64,000 bases of DNA from a virus: the IMG/VR virus record IMGVR_UViG_3300025121_000282, positions 124,001 to 188,000 of that record. One strand, given 5' to 3'. The notes below the pieces were generated by a model that searched no databases, was not told the origin of the DNA, and saw nothing but the letters and a program-made list of their open reading frames with translations. Within the stretch, counting starts at the first letter, position 1; every line of letters begins with the position of its first letter. This document shows, in pieces, positions 46,315-54,769 of this stretch. The position numbers and the translations under genes were made by a program.

Positions 46315-46655
46315 AGGAGATTGCAAAATTGGCAAACCACAAATATCTGGAACGTATGCTCCTGTTGCCCATCAACAAAGACGGACCCTGCGACGACGAA
46401 TACCGAGAAGCCGCCTTGCAGGCAATCCACACCGCGGATGTTGTAGCAGTCCGCGGAAATACTGTGGCCACTCACGGCAAAGATGGGGTGGTGTGGATGG
46501 AGACAGCCGGTGGAATCGTTAAGTTCAATTGGTTGCCCGCCAGCGACATTAACCACTATGTCTTTGCGATGAATACCTCGTCACTCCGGGATGTCAGTTC
46601 TGCGTTGGCCGCAAAGTCTCGGATTACGATGGATGAGTTCATCACCCGGTATTAA
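46311..46655 (+). CDS. Hypothetical 114-aa protein, GTG start
   Basis: GTGA overlap. EIAKLANHKYLERMLLLPIN; GNTVATHGKDGVVWMETAGG. Confidence 0.6.
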   Translation: MKEIAKLANHKYLERMLLLPINKDGPCDDEYREAALQAIHTADVVAVRGNTVATHGKDGVVWMETAGGIVKFNWLPASDINHYVFAMNTSSLRDVSSALAAKSRITMDEFITRY

Positions 46656-46682
46656 CTTGTACAAAAATCTGGAAAGGACGGG

Positions 46683-46916
46683 GTGCACCGAATGGGTCTC
46701 ATTAACGTTCTTGGTACGTGTGTCGTTTGTAGTTTGGCAGTCAGGGCCGCACACTACTATGCCATGAAATCCATGTTTGGCCTGTTTTATCACCCTGAGT
46801 TGTTCACTGAGGTGGTTTACACGGCTGGACCCCACATTGTTGTTTTCGTGGCTTGTTTGGCACTGCTTGTTGGACTTTTGAAGGTAAAACAACACAAACT
46901 GGCCAGGGGATTTTGA
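46683..46916 (+). CDS. Membrane protein, 77 aa
   Basis: GTG 46683 after AAAGGAC. Hydrophobic residues 5-23 and 50-67 (GPHIVVFVACLALLVGLLKV), basic end KQHKLARGF. Confidence 0.55.
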   Translation: MHRMGLINVLGTCVVCSLAVRAAHYYAMKSMFGLFYHPELFTEVVYTAGPHIVVFVACLALLVGLLKVKQHKLARGF

Positions 46917-46917
46917 G

Positions 46918-47112
46918 ATGCGATTTTCAGAAATGACTGTTGACGAGTTGAAGGCAATTCAACCAGGGACACGGGTCCACACCACCCGAGGCCCTGGTGT
47001 GTTCTCTTACATTCGATTTGGTCCTCCTACGTGGGCTGTCTCTGAGGCTGCTTGTGTTCATCTTGACCACTACCAGGAGACATTGGGTACCAGGGGACGA
47101 CGTTCTCTCTAA
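46918..47112 (+). CDS. Hypothetical 64-aa protein
   Basis: MRFSEMTVDELKAIQPGTRV HTTRGPGVFSYIRFG: short helix then a small barrel. Confidence 0.55.
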   Translation: MRFSEMTVDELKAIQPGTRVHTTRGPGVFSYIRFGPPTWAVSEAACVHLDHYQETLGTRGRRSL

Positions 47113-47134
47113 ACAATGTGGGGTTAATTTAACA

Positions 47135-47437
47135 ATGCGAATGCACAGACGTGTTGCTTGGAACATTACCACTTTTGACCCATTTGTGTACGTAGAGAGA
47201 CTTGACCGTTTTTTCCATCAGGACGACCTCCCTAACTTTCGTGGGTTAACGGCAGGAACCACCTGGGTCAGTTCTCACAGCCGTCTTTTCCGCACCAAAG
47301 CCAAGATGCTCAAATTTCTCAATTCCGATACCCGGTGTCCTGTTGGCGGAGCCGAGGGTTGGATCGTGATGAGGGTGACTTGGAGAGGCGGTCATGTCTG
47401 GACTGGCGAATACGCTGTCATGAAGAAGCCTAATTGA
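47135..47437 (+). CDS. Hypothetical 100-aa protein
   Basis: ATG 47135. TTFDPFVYVERLDRFFHQDD; GWIVMRVTWRGGHVWTGEYA. TGA in the next TTGACT region. Confidence 0.55.
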   Translation: MRMHRRVAWNITTFDPFVYVERLDRFFHQDDLPNFRGLTAGTTWVSSHSRLFRTKAKMLKFLNSDTRCPVGGAEGWIVMRVTWRGGHVWTGEYAVMKKPN

Positions 47438-47459
47438 CTGTTTCCGCCGTTAGTTGAAT
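47434..47459 (+). promoter_or_regulatory. Phage promoter motif TTGACT-N16-GAAT
   Basis: Contains the stop of the 47135 gene; CTGAGGAG follows. Confidence 0.6.
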
Positions 47460-47494
47460 AACTGTGTAACTATTATCCTGAGGAGAATCCTGAA

Positions 47495-48088
47495 ATGAAC
47501 CGCATTGTAACTCTTGACCCTGAGGCCCGGAGACTGATGGCCATCGGTTCGGTAACTGTTGGCCTGAGGGGCAGCGCAAATCTTGCGCGTGCTTTGAGTG
47601 CTCTCAAGACGCCTGAAGAGTCCTCTGAACTGGAGGCCCTTCAGGCGTCTTACCAACTTGGGGTTGCCACAGGTAGCATTACCCTCGCTTTCATGAAGGC
47701 CGCTGCCCTGCACACTCCAAATGACCACAGTGTGTTGGGGGCCATCATCGCCATGATCGAGGGTCTCTCATCGCTTCGCGATGAAATGACTGAAACGCTG
47801 GCGCCTTTCAACAACCTGCTCAGTCAGGTGCTCGCTGCAGTTCAGAATTTGGAGTGGGGCACTGACCATGTTCGCGTCAATGGAGACACAATTCACATCG
47901 AAGTGGGCCTCGGTGTGTACTTGACAGTGAATATGGACGAAAGTGGGAAGTGCAAGGTTTGGTACCTAACGAAAGACCGCCACTACCATATTGAAGTGAA
48001 TCACCCCGAGATTGGGTCTCGTGACATCTTTTCTTGTCAAAAAGTTTTTGCGGGGGCTCTGGTTGCTCTCGGGGTTGCGATGGCATAG
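47495..48088 (+). CDS. Hypothetical 197-aa protein
   Basis: Helical Ala-rich first half (LARALSALKTPEESSELEAL; SLRDEMTETLAPFNNLLSQV), beta second half (HIEVGLGVYLTVNMDESGK), short hydrophobic end. GC-rich. Confidence 0.65.
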   Translation: MNRIVTLDPEARRLMAIGSVTVGLRGSANLARALSALKTPEESSELEALQASYQLGVATGSITLAFMKAAALHTPNDHSVLGAIIAMIEGLSSLRDEMTETLAPFNNLLSQVLAAVQNLEWGTDHVRVNGDTIHIEVGLGVYLTVNMDESGKCKVWYLTKDRHYHIEVNHPEIGSRDIFSCQKVFAGALVALGVAMA

Positions 48089-48108
48089 TCGGTCTTAGGG
48101 GGCAAAAG

Positions 48109-48303
48109 ATGCAAGTATTGGTTACAAAATGCTGGGGCAATAAGCACGGTTTTTACTACCGACTCGTCCTCTCTGATGGGAGGAAAACAATCGTACCCGG
48201 GACGAGTTGGAACGAGTCGGTAATTGCCGAGGCTTTGAACCGTCTCGCTTCTGTGTATCGCCTCAGAAGCAAGAATGTCAGGTTCTTGTTGGGGTATTCC
48301 TGA
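48109..48303 (+). CDS. Hypothetical 64-aa protein
   Basis: MQVLVTKCWGNKHGFYYRLV, helix VIAEALNRLASVYRL. Confidence 0.55.
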   Translation: MQVLVTKCWGNKHGFYYRLVLSDGRKTIVPGTSWNESVIAEALNRLASVYRLRSKNVRFLLGYS

Positions 48304-48332
48304 TCCACGCCTATTACAGATAATGAGTTGAA

Positions 48333-48680
48333 ATGAGCCTTTATTGGTGTACCCGGCATGCTGCGCACCCTCCCGGTTCTGAGGGGTATGCTGACTCTTT
48401 CCTCCGACGAGAGGGAGTTCTGATTCAGGCGGGCTATGAGGAAGCGGCATTTGATGCTATGGAGAGCATGTACCCAAATGACTGCTTGGAATCGCCACTT
48501 AAACTCAGGTTTATGGTGTCACCATTCAAAAAATGGTACGAAGCATACCGGAAATGGGTCTCAGCAAACGGATGGTGTGCTAAGTGTACTCGTCCGTGGC
48601 AAGAAAGTATCTGCATCTGTGGGAATTTCCACAGAGTACCAGAGGGGCTCTTTTGTCTTACGGACGAAGACGTGGGTTGA
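48333..48680 (+). CDS. Zinc protein, 115 aa
   Basis: Late ribbon WCAKCTRPWQESICICGNFH. N-terminal YWCTRHAAH. Its TGA sits in the loop of a 16-bp perfect hairpin. Confidence 0.6.
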   Translation: MSLYWCTRHAAHPPGSEGYADSFLRREGVLIQAGYEEAAFDAMESMYPNDCLESPLKLRFMVSPFKKWYEAYRKWVSANGWCAKCTRPWQESICICGNFHRVPEGLFCLTDEDVG

Positions 48681-48697
48681 CCCCACGTCTTCGTCCG
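48661..48697 (+). terminator. 16-bp perfect stem-loop around a stop codon
   Basis: CGGACGAAGACGTGGG and CCCACGTCTTCGTCCG flank TTGAC. The loop carries the gene's TGA and a TTGACC box (GAAG follows after 17 bases). No T-run, so termination is not certain. Confidence 0.55.
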
Positions 48698-48742
48698 GTG
48701 AAGAATCCTAGACATCAATCAACTATAAGGACATTATTCACA

Positions 48743-49090
48743 ATGAAGACCGCTTACCTCATCGCCACCCTGGACACCTCAGTCTGCCCTCCCATCGTTG
48801 TCAAGGTCAACACCTACTCCGAGGCCAACCCTACGGTCATGGGGCGGATGACAAATGCGGTTCTGCTCAGCGTGAATGGCTCAGACCTGGATGAGGCCTT
48901 CGACACCATCGAAGTCACGGTGAGGAACCACCCGTCGTATGCCTGGGTCAAGCCCTACATGCCCAAGACCGAGAATGGGCGTAACGATTTTACGGCCTCA
49001 ATCCGATTTCAGGACTACCTCCGCGGTTTCAAGTCCCGGATGGTCTGCTGGAGCCGAACCCGTACTGCTGCCAAGCTGCTGAAAGGGTAA
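48743..49090 (+). CDS. Hypothetical 115-aa protein
   Basis: AAGGAC upstream of ATG 48743. MKTAYLIATLDTSVCPPIVV, basic end (FKSRMVCWSRTRTAAKLLKG). Confidence 0.6.
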   Translation: MKTAYLIATLDTSVCPPIVVKVNTYSEANPTVMGRMTNAVLLSVNGSDLDEAFDTIEVTVRNHPSYAWVKPYMPKTENGRNDFTASIRFQDYLRGFKSRMVCWSRTRTAAKLLKG

Positions 49091-49095
49091 ATCCG

Positions 49096-49440
49096 ATGGA
49101 AGTCACTGATGAGAGAAAAGTGTATGTTGTCCACCACAACATTGGTATGCCAGAGGCATACCCTGGTACTTACGTTGCTATGTGTCTGATCGAGGCCACA
49201 GCAATTCGACTTGCCAGGGGTAAGGGCCCTCAGGGTGCTAATGACGACATTTCCCACGCTTGCGCCAAACTGATTGATGGAACGTGGTACGCCCCGATCA
49301 CACTGCTGAAACCCACAGACGAGGACACAAGACATCAAAATCACAAAGACAGTGTGGCAGCAGTGATGGCTAAAGCCCGCGCAGCAGGCCTAACCAGCGA
49401 AGAAATCTCCCTCTTGAAGTCTGAAGGATTAACAAAATGA
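49096..49440 (+). CDS. Hypothetical 114-aa protein
   Basis: ERKVYVVHHNIGMPEAYPGT; helices; C-terminal KARAAGLTSEEISLLKSEGL. ATGA with next gene. Confidence 0.6.
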   Translation: MEVTDERKVYVVHHNIGMPEAYPGTYVAMCLIEATAIRLARGKGPQGANDDISHACAKLIDGTWYAPITLLKPTDEDTRHQNHKDSVAAVMAKARAAGLTSEEISLLKSEGLTK

Positions 49441-49718
49441 ACCTCGCCGAGAAGTATACTGGCAAGACGTTTGTTTTCCATTCCCCGTTCGAGTCGACTC
49501 CCGGCTGGAAGGATGGAGACAGGGGAGAACTTGTCCGACTGATTCCCGAAGGAACGGAGGGCGTGGAAGAGGGCGTTGGTGACCTGTGGATTGGTCGCAA
49601 TCTGGGCTCTGGTGAAGAACATCAGCTTTGGGGTGGAGAAGCCTTCACCGAAACTGGCGAACCTGTAATCTACGAGCACGCGTTCACAAACTGGAAACCG
49701 TCTACGTCGAGAAAGTAA
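49437..49718 (+). CDS. Hypothetical 93-aa protein
   Basis: YTGKTFVFHSPFESTPGWKD; acidic loop EGTEGVEEGVGDLWIGRN; small beta fold. Confidence 0.6.
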   Translation: MNLAEKYTGKTFVFHSPFESTPGWKDGDRGELVRLIPEGTEGVEEGVGDLWIGRNLGSGEEHQLWGGEAFTETGEPVIYEHAFTNWKPSTSRK

Positions 49719-49721
49719 CAC

Positions 49722-50399
49722 ATGGACATTTATCTTGTGCGACATGGCGAGTCAATGGGCAATGTGAACCACAAGGTTCATGAAACCACAGCCGACCACG
49801 CCATCCCGCTTTCATCTGATGGTTTCATGCAGGCTGCAAAAGCGGGAAACTGGCTCAAAGACAATCTCCCCGACCGGAGTTCTCTTGGATTTTTCAGCCG
49901 GGGTCCTAAGAGAACCCACAGGCGGTTGTGGAGTTCCCCCTACCTTCGTACCCGTCAAACGGCAAAGGTCATTCACGAAGTGGTTGGGGAACCTCTGATC
50001 ACGGATTATAAGGAGCACGTCCTGCTTTGTGAACAGCAATTTGGGCTCTTTGACGGTGTGCCTGATGAGGAGTTGCCGGTCAAGTACCCAAACGAGCATG
50101 CCCACTACGCAAAGTGCGAAAAGTTTGAAGGTCGCTTTTTCGCCCGTCTTCCGCTCGGAGAAAGTAGGTTTGATGTAGCTCAGCGAGTACATCAGGCATT
50201 TGGCACTCTTCATAGGGACGCTCAGCGGAATAACATTCACGACCTTGTCATTGTGGCCCATGGGGTGACAATCCGCGCTTTTGTGATGATGTGGTTCAAC
50301 CTACCTTATGAATGGTTTGAAGCTGAACCCAACCCGAAAAATTGTTCAATCCGCCATATTACTGACGGTAAAGACAAGGGTTATGTCTTCACTCCGTAA
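49722..50399 (+). CDS. Histidine phosphatase (phosphoglycerate-mutase-like)
   Basis: 225 aa. MDIYLVRHGES gives the RHG motif with phospho-histidine H8; SSPYLRTRQTAKVI is the second Arg region; DLVIVAHGVTIRAF supplies the second catalytic His. Removes phosphate from an unknown small molecule, nucleotide or protein. Other branch-2 members include SixA and cobalamin phosphatases; no neighbour fixes the substrate. TAA abuts the next promoter. Confidence 0.85.
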   Translation: MDIYLVRHGESMGNVNHKVHETTADHAIPLSSDGFMQAAKAGNWLKDNLPDRSSLGFFSRGPKRTHRRLWSSPYLRTRQTAKVIHEVVGEPLITDYKEHVLLCEQQFGLFDGVPDEELPVKYPNEHAHYAKCEKFEGRFFARLPLGESRFDVAQRVHQAFGTLHRDAQRNNIHDLVIVAHGVTIRAFVMMWFNLPYEWFEAEPNPKNCSIRHITDGKDKGYVFTP

Positions 50400-50425
50400 T
50401 TGACGGTATGTTCTTCTGTGTGAAT
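50400..50425 (+). promoter_or_regulatory. Phage promoter motif TTGACG-N16-GAAT
   Basis: Starts immediately after the phosphatase stop; drives the NYN gene. Confidence 0.6.
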
Positions 50426-50471
50426 TATACTGTAGAGACAGTAATCAACCAATTATAGGAACTACCTAAAA

Positions 50472-50972
50472 ATGCAAAATGCTCGCGTACTCGTTTTCGT
50501 TGACGGGGCCAACATCATGGCCCAGGCGCAAGACTTTTCTCGTCGCCCCAACTTCCGTACGTTGATCGACAGTTGTGTGGGCCACAATTTCCTGGTAGAC
50601 GCCTACGTCTACCTTCCGCTTCCCCACACCAATGGGGAGGGCGTTCTCCGCTTTCACGACCACCTCCGCTCCATGGGGTTGCAGGTTGTCGCCAAACGGG
50701 CGAAGATGCTCCCTGACGGGACCACCAAGTGTGACATGGACATGGAACTCGGGATGGACGCCATGGAACTGTGCCAGGACATCAAGCCCGACATGATGGT
50801 CCTGGCCTCGGGTGACGGGGACTTTGCCCCGCTCATCCAGCGTATCCGTCGTCGTGGAATTGTGACGGCTGTGGCGTCATGCCATGGTAGCTTAGCCAAC
50901 GAGCTTCGGCTCGTCTCCCAGAATTTCGTTGACCTTACCAAGTGGCGTGAATCTCAGAAAGAAAACCAGTAA
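50472..50972 (+). CDS. NYN-domain (LabA/DUF88-like) nuclease-fold protein
   Basis: 166 aa. VLVFVDGANIMAQAQ (D11), CDMDMELGMDAMEL and MMVLASGDGDFAPLIQRIRR GIVTAVAS supply the conserved aspartates of PIN-like NYN domains. Such proteins are metal-dependent ribonucleases or related enzymes. Length equals the bare domain. Target unknown; could process host or phage RNA. Confidence 0.85.
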   Translation: MQNARVLVFVDGANIMAQAQDFSRRPNFRTLIDSCVGHNFLVDAYVYLPLPHTNGEGVLRFHDHLRSMGLQVVAKRAKMLPDGTTKCDMDMELGMDAMELCQDIKPDMMVLASGDGDFAPLIQRIRRRGIVTAVASCHGSLANELRLVSQNFVDLTKWRESQKENQ

Positions 50973-50998
50973 TTACAACCATAGGGGGCTATTTTAGT

Positions 50999-51259
50999 AT
51001 GAAAACTTTTACAATCTCGGTAACTGTAACCCTAAGCTTCGATGTCATTGCTCTCAACCAGGAAGAAGCGGTGGTAAAGGGGCAGAAGGAACTGAACCGT
51101 TTTGCCTCCAGAAATGATGAGGACCCTGTTTTAGCAGTATCGGAGCTTCTGTCACCCTATTTCAACACGCTGGACACCCCTGAGATCAACCTGTGGCACA
51201 TCACGGACGAGACGGATGGCCCTGGTGTGTCTGACGACAGTGACGTGGAGGGAAAATAA
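50999..51259 (+). CDS. Hypothetical 86-aa protein
   Basis: MKTFTISVTVTLSFDVIALN, helix EEAVVKGQKELNRFA, acidic tail DGPGVSDDSDVEGK. Confidence 0.6.
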   Translation: MKTFTISVTVTLSFDVIALNQEEAVVKGQKELNRFASRNDEDPVLAVSELLSPYFNTLDTPEINLWHITDETDGPGVSDDSDVEGK

Positions 51260-51261
51260 AA

Positions 51262-51888
51262 ATGAATCCGTTTGGACATCTTGCACTCGCACTCAGCAAG
51301 ACCAATGGTCCTGCCAAAGGTATTGACGAGGCTGTCGGAATCATGAATGCCGTCAACATCGGACTGATTCCTGATTGTGACGTCTTCCGCAAGGCACTCG
51401 CTGCGTGGGGGATCGCAATCAAGGGGAAGGGTGACAACATTAGCAAGATGATTGGATCAGAGCGGACCATGAAAGTGGACCTGCCCAACGGTTGGGAAGC
51501 CCGACCCCATGGTAGTGGTGGCCATAACGCTCTTTTCGACAACTCGGGGGCAACCCGACTCCGGTGGCACATTCACCCCTGGGACCCCATTGCAACCTGG
51601 GTTGAAAATCGCTATTCGATCCGCACCGAGGACCTGTCTGTCTCGAAGGTGGTTTACCGGATTCTCGATGGAGCGGTGGTCATCCATACTTTCCCGTTCG
51701 AATACCCGCACGCTCGAACCATTGCTGACCGGGAAGGTGGAAGGACCTATTACAACCAGCCTGAAGACCGTCAGCAGAGCCGTGCAAATTACATGGCGGG
51801 AGAGGCCGCCCAGGAAATGGCCTCAAAATGGCTCGATGAAAACCGCCCGGGGTGCCGTGATGCCTTGAAATCGTGGAGCATCGATTGA
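51262..51888 (+). CDS. Hypothetical 208-aa protein
   Basis: Helical N-third (GHLALALSKTNGPAKGIDEA), a middle resembling binding loops (GWEARPHGSGGHNALFDNSG), helical end. GC-rich. TGA in TTGACT. Confidence 0.65.
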   Translation: MNPFGHLALALSKTNGPAKGIDEAVGIMNAVNIGLIPDCDVFRKALAAWGIAIKGKGDNISKMIGSERTMKVDLPNGWEARPHGSGGHNALFDNSGATRLRWHIHPWDPIATWVENRYSIRTEDLSVSKVVYRILDGAVVIHTFPFEYPHARTIADREGGRTYYNQPEDRQQSRANYMAGEAAQEMASKWLDENRPGCRDALKSWSID

Positions 51889-51910
51889 CTTGACGTCTTG
51901 TAGGGTGAAG
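51885..51910 (+). promoter_or_regulatory. Phage promoter motif TTGACT-N16-GAAG
   Basis: Contains the stop of the 51262 gene; ACAAGGAG follows. Confidence 0.55.
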
Positions 51911-51935
51911 ACTCGTAACAAGGAGTTATAACCCT

Positions 51936-52640
51936 ATGGTCATTTCCGTCGTTTCTGATGTCCACTGTGAGCACGACACCACAAATAAGCTCGCAGCCAT
52001 CCGAGAGATGCCCAAGAAAGAGTTTCTTGTACTGGCAGGCGACATTGGCACCCGGTCGAGCCTGGAGGCCGCTGTTGAGGCCTTCTGTGGCCGCGCAAAC
52101 CATGTCATCATGGTGGCTGGAAATCACGAAGCGTGGGGCCGCACCATTCAGGCTTCACTCGACCAGTGTAAAGAACTGGAATCAAAGTTCCCCAATTTCC
52201 ATTTCCTGAACAACAGTTCCGTCGTGATTGATGGCCAGCGATTCGTGGGCACTTCGTTGTGGTTCCCTGACCACCCTCTCAATTTTGCGTTTCATCATCT
52301 GGATAACGATTTCGCGCGCATTGACAATTTCGTATCTGACGTGTATGCTCACGCGACTGCAGCCAAACGTTATCTGGAAGGAGCCGTTGACACAGACGAT
52401 GTGGTCATCACCCACCATCTTCCGAGCCATGAGTCTGTACACCCCCGGTTCCGTGCGTCTGAGGGAAACAGGTTTTACGTCCACGATGTTTCCCGACTGG
52501 TAGAATACGCTCAGCCGAAGCTGTGGATTCATGGTCACACCCACGACCCCGTGGACTACATGATTGGTGATACCCGAGTAATTTGCAATCCGATGGGGTA
52601 TTATATCTGTCCGATCACAACTGTTGACGTGGAGCAGTAA
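51936..52640 (+). CDS. Calcineurin-like metallophosphoesterase
   Basis: 234 aa. Metal motifs in order: SDVHCEHD (D8, H10), LAGDIG (D37), VAGNHEAWG (N64, H65), VVITHHLP, and WIHGHTHDP. Binuclear metal phosphoesterase acting on phosphomonoesters or diesters, substrate unknown. Close in length to stand-alone YfcE-class enzymes. May take part in RNA end processing with the ligase and cREC proteins (inference only). Confidence 0.9.
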   Translation: MVISVVSDVHCEHDTTNKLAAIREMPKKEFLVLAGDIGTRSSLEAAVEAFCGRANHVIMVAGNHEAWGRTIQASLDQCKELESKFPNFHFLNNSSVVIDGQRFVGTSLWFPDHPLNFAFHHLDNDFARIDNFVSDVYAHATAAKRYLEGAVDTDDVVITHHLPSHESVHPRFRASEGNRFYVHDVSRLVEYAQPKLWIHGHTHDPVDYMIGDTRVICNPMGYYICPITTVDVEQ

Positions 52641-52641
52641 G

Positions 52642-52920
52642 ATGAACAAACTAACCATCCGTAAACCTACCACCATTCCGCCCGATGTGTACACCCCATC
52701 AAACGATGTTTATGACGGCGATCGGTTGGTTGCGCGCATTCGGGCAACCCACCATATGGGTAGATATCAGATCCTGTGGGTCTTGGGTTGTAGTGGGCTA
52801 AACGCAGAAAAGGTCCCCCAAAACCCCATGTTGATGGAAGAAATCAAATCCGCAATTTGGAAGTTGTGGTCTGAGATCGGGTCTGTGGCTATGGGGGTTG
52901 AAATCCCATCAGTTGATTAG
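52642..52920 (+). CDS. Hypothetical 92-aa protein
   Basis: ATG one base after the phosphoesterase stop. DRLVARIRATHHMGRYQILW; helical end. TAG stop. Confidence 0.6.
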   Translation: MNKLTIRKPTTIPPDVYTPSNDVYDGDRLVARIRATHHMGRYQILWVLGCSGLNAEKVPQNPMLMEEIKSAIWKLWSEIGSVAMGVEIPSVD

Positions 52921-52960
52921 TGGATTATAAATTTATAAACAGAAAAGGAACACAACAGCC

Positions 52961-53176
52961 ATGAAACTCGAATTCATGACAGTCAAAATTGCAATCCGAA
53001 CGGCCGGGTCCCACAAAACCGGTGCCGATGTGGTTGACTCATGCAACGAACACTTCCGGGCCCTTCGTGACGCGGGCGCCATTGTGGACTGGTGTTACAA
53101 CCCGGATGGCATTGATGGACATGAGACGGTGGAGGCGCCTGAGCCGTACGTGGAAGACAGCGTGTGGTTCCTGTGA
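52961..53176 (+). CDS. Hypothetical 71-aa protein
   Basis: AAAAGGAAC upstream. KIAIRTAGSHKTGADVVDSC; helix NEHFRALRDAGAIVD. Confidence 0.55.
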   Translation: MKLEFMTVKIAIRTAGSHKTGADVVDSCNEHFRALRDAGAIVDWCYNPDGIDGHETVEAPEPYVEDSVWFL

Positions 53177-53421
53177 CTCAAGCCGAAAAACTGACGAAAG
53201 CGTTATTGCTCAGATTCCTCAACCAAAGCTTCGCCTTTGGCTACAACACTACCGTCGAGGTAAAGGGCAAAGAGTGGGATGTTACTTTGAATCAGAAGGG
53301 CCAGATTGTGCTTCGTCCGGTTGATGGCAAGGGTAAAGTCATCAGAATTCACATCACCTTGACAGAACTGCACCCGATTCGACGGGGCGAAGACCTGTTT
53401 AATTTACTCTCGGGGCTGTGA
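53173..53421 (+). CDS. Hypothetical 82-aa protein, GTG start
   Basis: GTGA overlap. Helix LTKALLLRFLNQSFAFG, then strands VEVKGKEWDVTLNQKGQIVL. Confidence 0.55.
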   Translation: MTQAEKLTKALLLRFLNQSFAFGYNTTVEVKGKEWDVTLNQKGQIVLRPVDGKGKVIRIHITLTELHPIRRGEDLFNLLSGL

Positions 53422-53425
53422 GAGT

Positions 53426-53980
53426 TTAATTGCCTAAACGCTTGAGGGGCTCACCATTGCGGGTGTATACAGCCTTCTTCTCTACCAAAGACTCAAGCCC
53501 CTTCTTGATTTTATCTTTTGCTTTCTCGCTGAGAAAACCGTTTTCATAATCAGTAGTGTCACCCTCAGAAAGCATGATGTGAACTGAATGCCCAGCAAAA
53601 CTTGGGGCATTCGGCACGTCTCCAAACAACTGGAACTGGTGTTCGTTGCTTAGTGCCTGGAACTTGACGTTCACCTCAGGTAGAAGCCTGCTAACATACT
53701 TTTTAAACTCTTCCTCTAATTTTCGAAGAATAGCTTTGTCGGCCTTGATTTCGTTCCACACAGACGGACCAATGAGGCCTGCCAGCTTCCCGAGCCTTTT
53801 GTAGTCCGAAATTAAGCCATCAATGTCCTCAATTTTTGAGGCTTCTGGCTTCGGAGAGTCTACCACTGTTTTGATAGCTTCCAACAGTTCTTGGGGAGAC
53901 AGCCTCTTAAAGTATACCGTGCGATTTGGCTTGTCCGAACTACCAACTACAGCTTTCAGAGCAGATGCTAGTGTTTTCAT
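53426..53980 (-). CDS. Hypothetical 184-aa protein with shared N-terminal segment
   Basis: MKTLASALKAVVGSSDK belongs to the short N-terminal group. Helical middle (DKAILRKLEEEFKKYVSRLL); PSFAGHSVHIMLSEGDTTDY. Lysine-rich. Converges on the 53173 gene. Confidence 0.65.
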   Translation of the reverse strand: MKTLASALKAVVGSSDKPNRTVYFKRLSPQELLEAIKTVVDSPKPEASKIEDIDGLISDYKRLGKLAGLIGPSVWNEIKADKAILRKLEEEFKKYVSRLLPEVNVKFQALSNEHQFQLFGDVPNAPSFAGHSVHIMLSEGDTTDYENGFLSEKAKDKIKKGLESLVEKKAVYTRNGEPLKRLGN

Positions 53981-53992
53981 TATAGCCTCTGA

Positions 53993-54415
53993 TTATTTGA
54001 ATAGCTTGGTAAAATGATTTGGCCGCATACCCTCGGGTCCTACCCGACGTTCAAATTCCTTTTCTAGGGAAGTTTCTCTTCTTAACTTTGCAATGTCTCC
54101 AGCCTTTATTGTAAAGCTCGTGCCTCTGGAATCAGTAACCAGAGGTACGCTCTCGCCTGTTTCCATACGAGGATAAATGCTGGTGGCTGTTGTAAAACCT
54201 TTTCCATCAGCTGGAAAGATAATCGAATACAACCCCATACTCGGGGACCCGCCATCTCCAAAATCCACTACTCCCACTTTCCCTGTGTGTGGGATGTCTC
54301 GACCGTTGTTATCTTTTACCGAACCCTCTAATCTAAAGAATCCAACACCTAAAGAATCATACTCTGTTTTGTCAGCAGCAATTACACTTCTTAAGGCAGC
54401 AGCTAGTTTTTGCAC
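53993..54415 (-). CDS. Hypothetical 140-aa protein with shared N-terminal segment
   Basis: GTG 54415 is chosen because AAAGGAG lies 9-10 bases upstream; the ATG at 54463 would add 16 unlikely residues. Start MQKLAAALRSVIAADK parallels the next gene in the operon (53980). Beta-rich body (GKVGVVDFGDGGSPSMGLYS). Confidence 0.6.
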   Translation of the reverse strand: MQKLAAALRSVIAADKTEYDSLGVGFFRLEGSVKDNNGRDIPHTGKVGVVDFGDGGSPSMGLYSIIFPADGKGFTTATSIYPRMETGESVPLVTDSRGTSFTIKAGDIAKLRRETSLEKEFERRVGPEGMRPNHFTKLFK

Positions 54416-54468
54416 GGTAGTTTTCTCCTTTGTTATAAATCGTACAAACTCATTAAAGCACAACCAGA

Positions 54469-54494
54469 TTGACGCTGGTATACGTCAGGTGAAG
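54469..54494 (+). promoter_or_regulatory. Phage promoter motif TTGACG-N16-GAAG
   Basis: In the divergent gap; followed by TTATAACAAAGGAGG and ATG 54523. Confidence 0.6.
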
Positions 54495-54522
54495 AGTTAT
54501 AACAAAGGAGGGTTATAACAAA

Positions 54523-54753
54523 ATGAATTCCAAGGACCTCGCAATTTTCGCCAAGTGTGGGGATGGCTCCTTCCTTCCCAGGTACGAGACAGAGATGGAC
54601 TCCGTCCTTAAGTTGGTGGATAAGGGGCTACTGGAATCTGATCCGAGAGGGTACACACCCCTGCTGGACAACCCCAATCGTTCAGTGTGTTCTGTTCGAC
54701 TCTCTCCCCGAGGCGCCCGTGTCCTTGAGGGGGTCTTGAAAATCCTGGACTGA
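54523..54753 (+). CDS. Hypothetical 76-aa protein, paralogue of 54770
   Basis: DLAIFAKCGDGSFLPRYETE and SVRLSPRGARVLEGVLKILD. Looks like a small winged-helix: helix, helix, then a terminal strand and helix. Confidence 0.6.
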   Translation: MNSKDLAIFAKCGDGSFLPRYETEMDSVLKLVDKGLLESDPRGYTPLLDNPNRSVCSVRLSPRGARVLEGVLKILD

Positions 54754-54769
54754 TTAAGGGGTGTACTTT

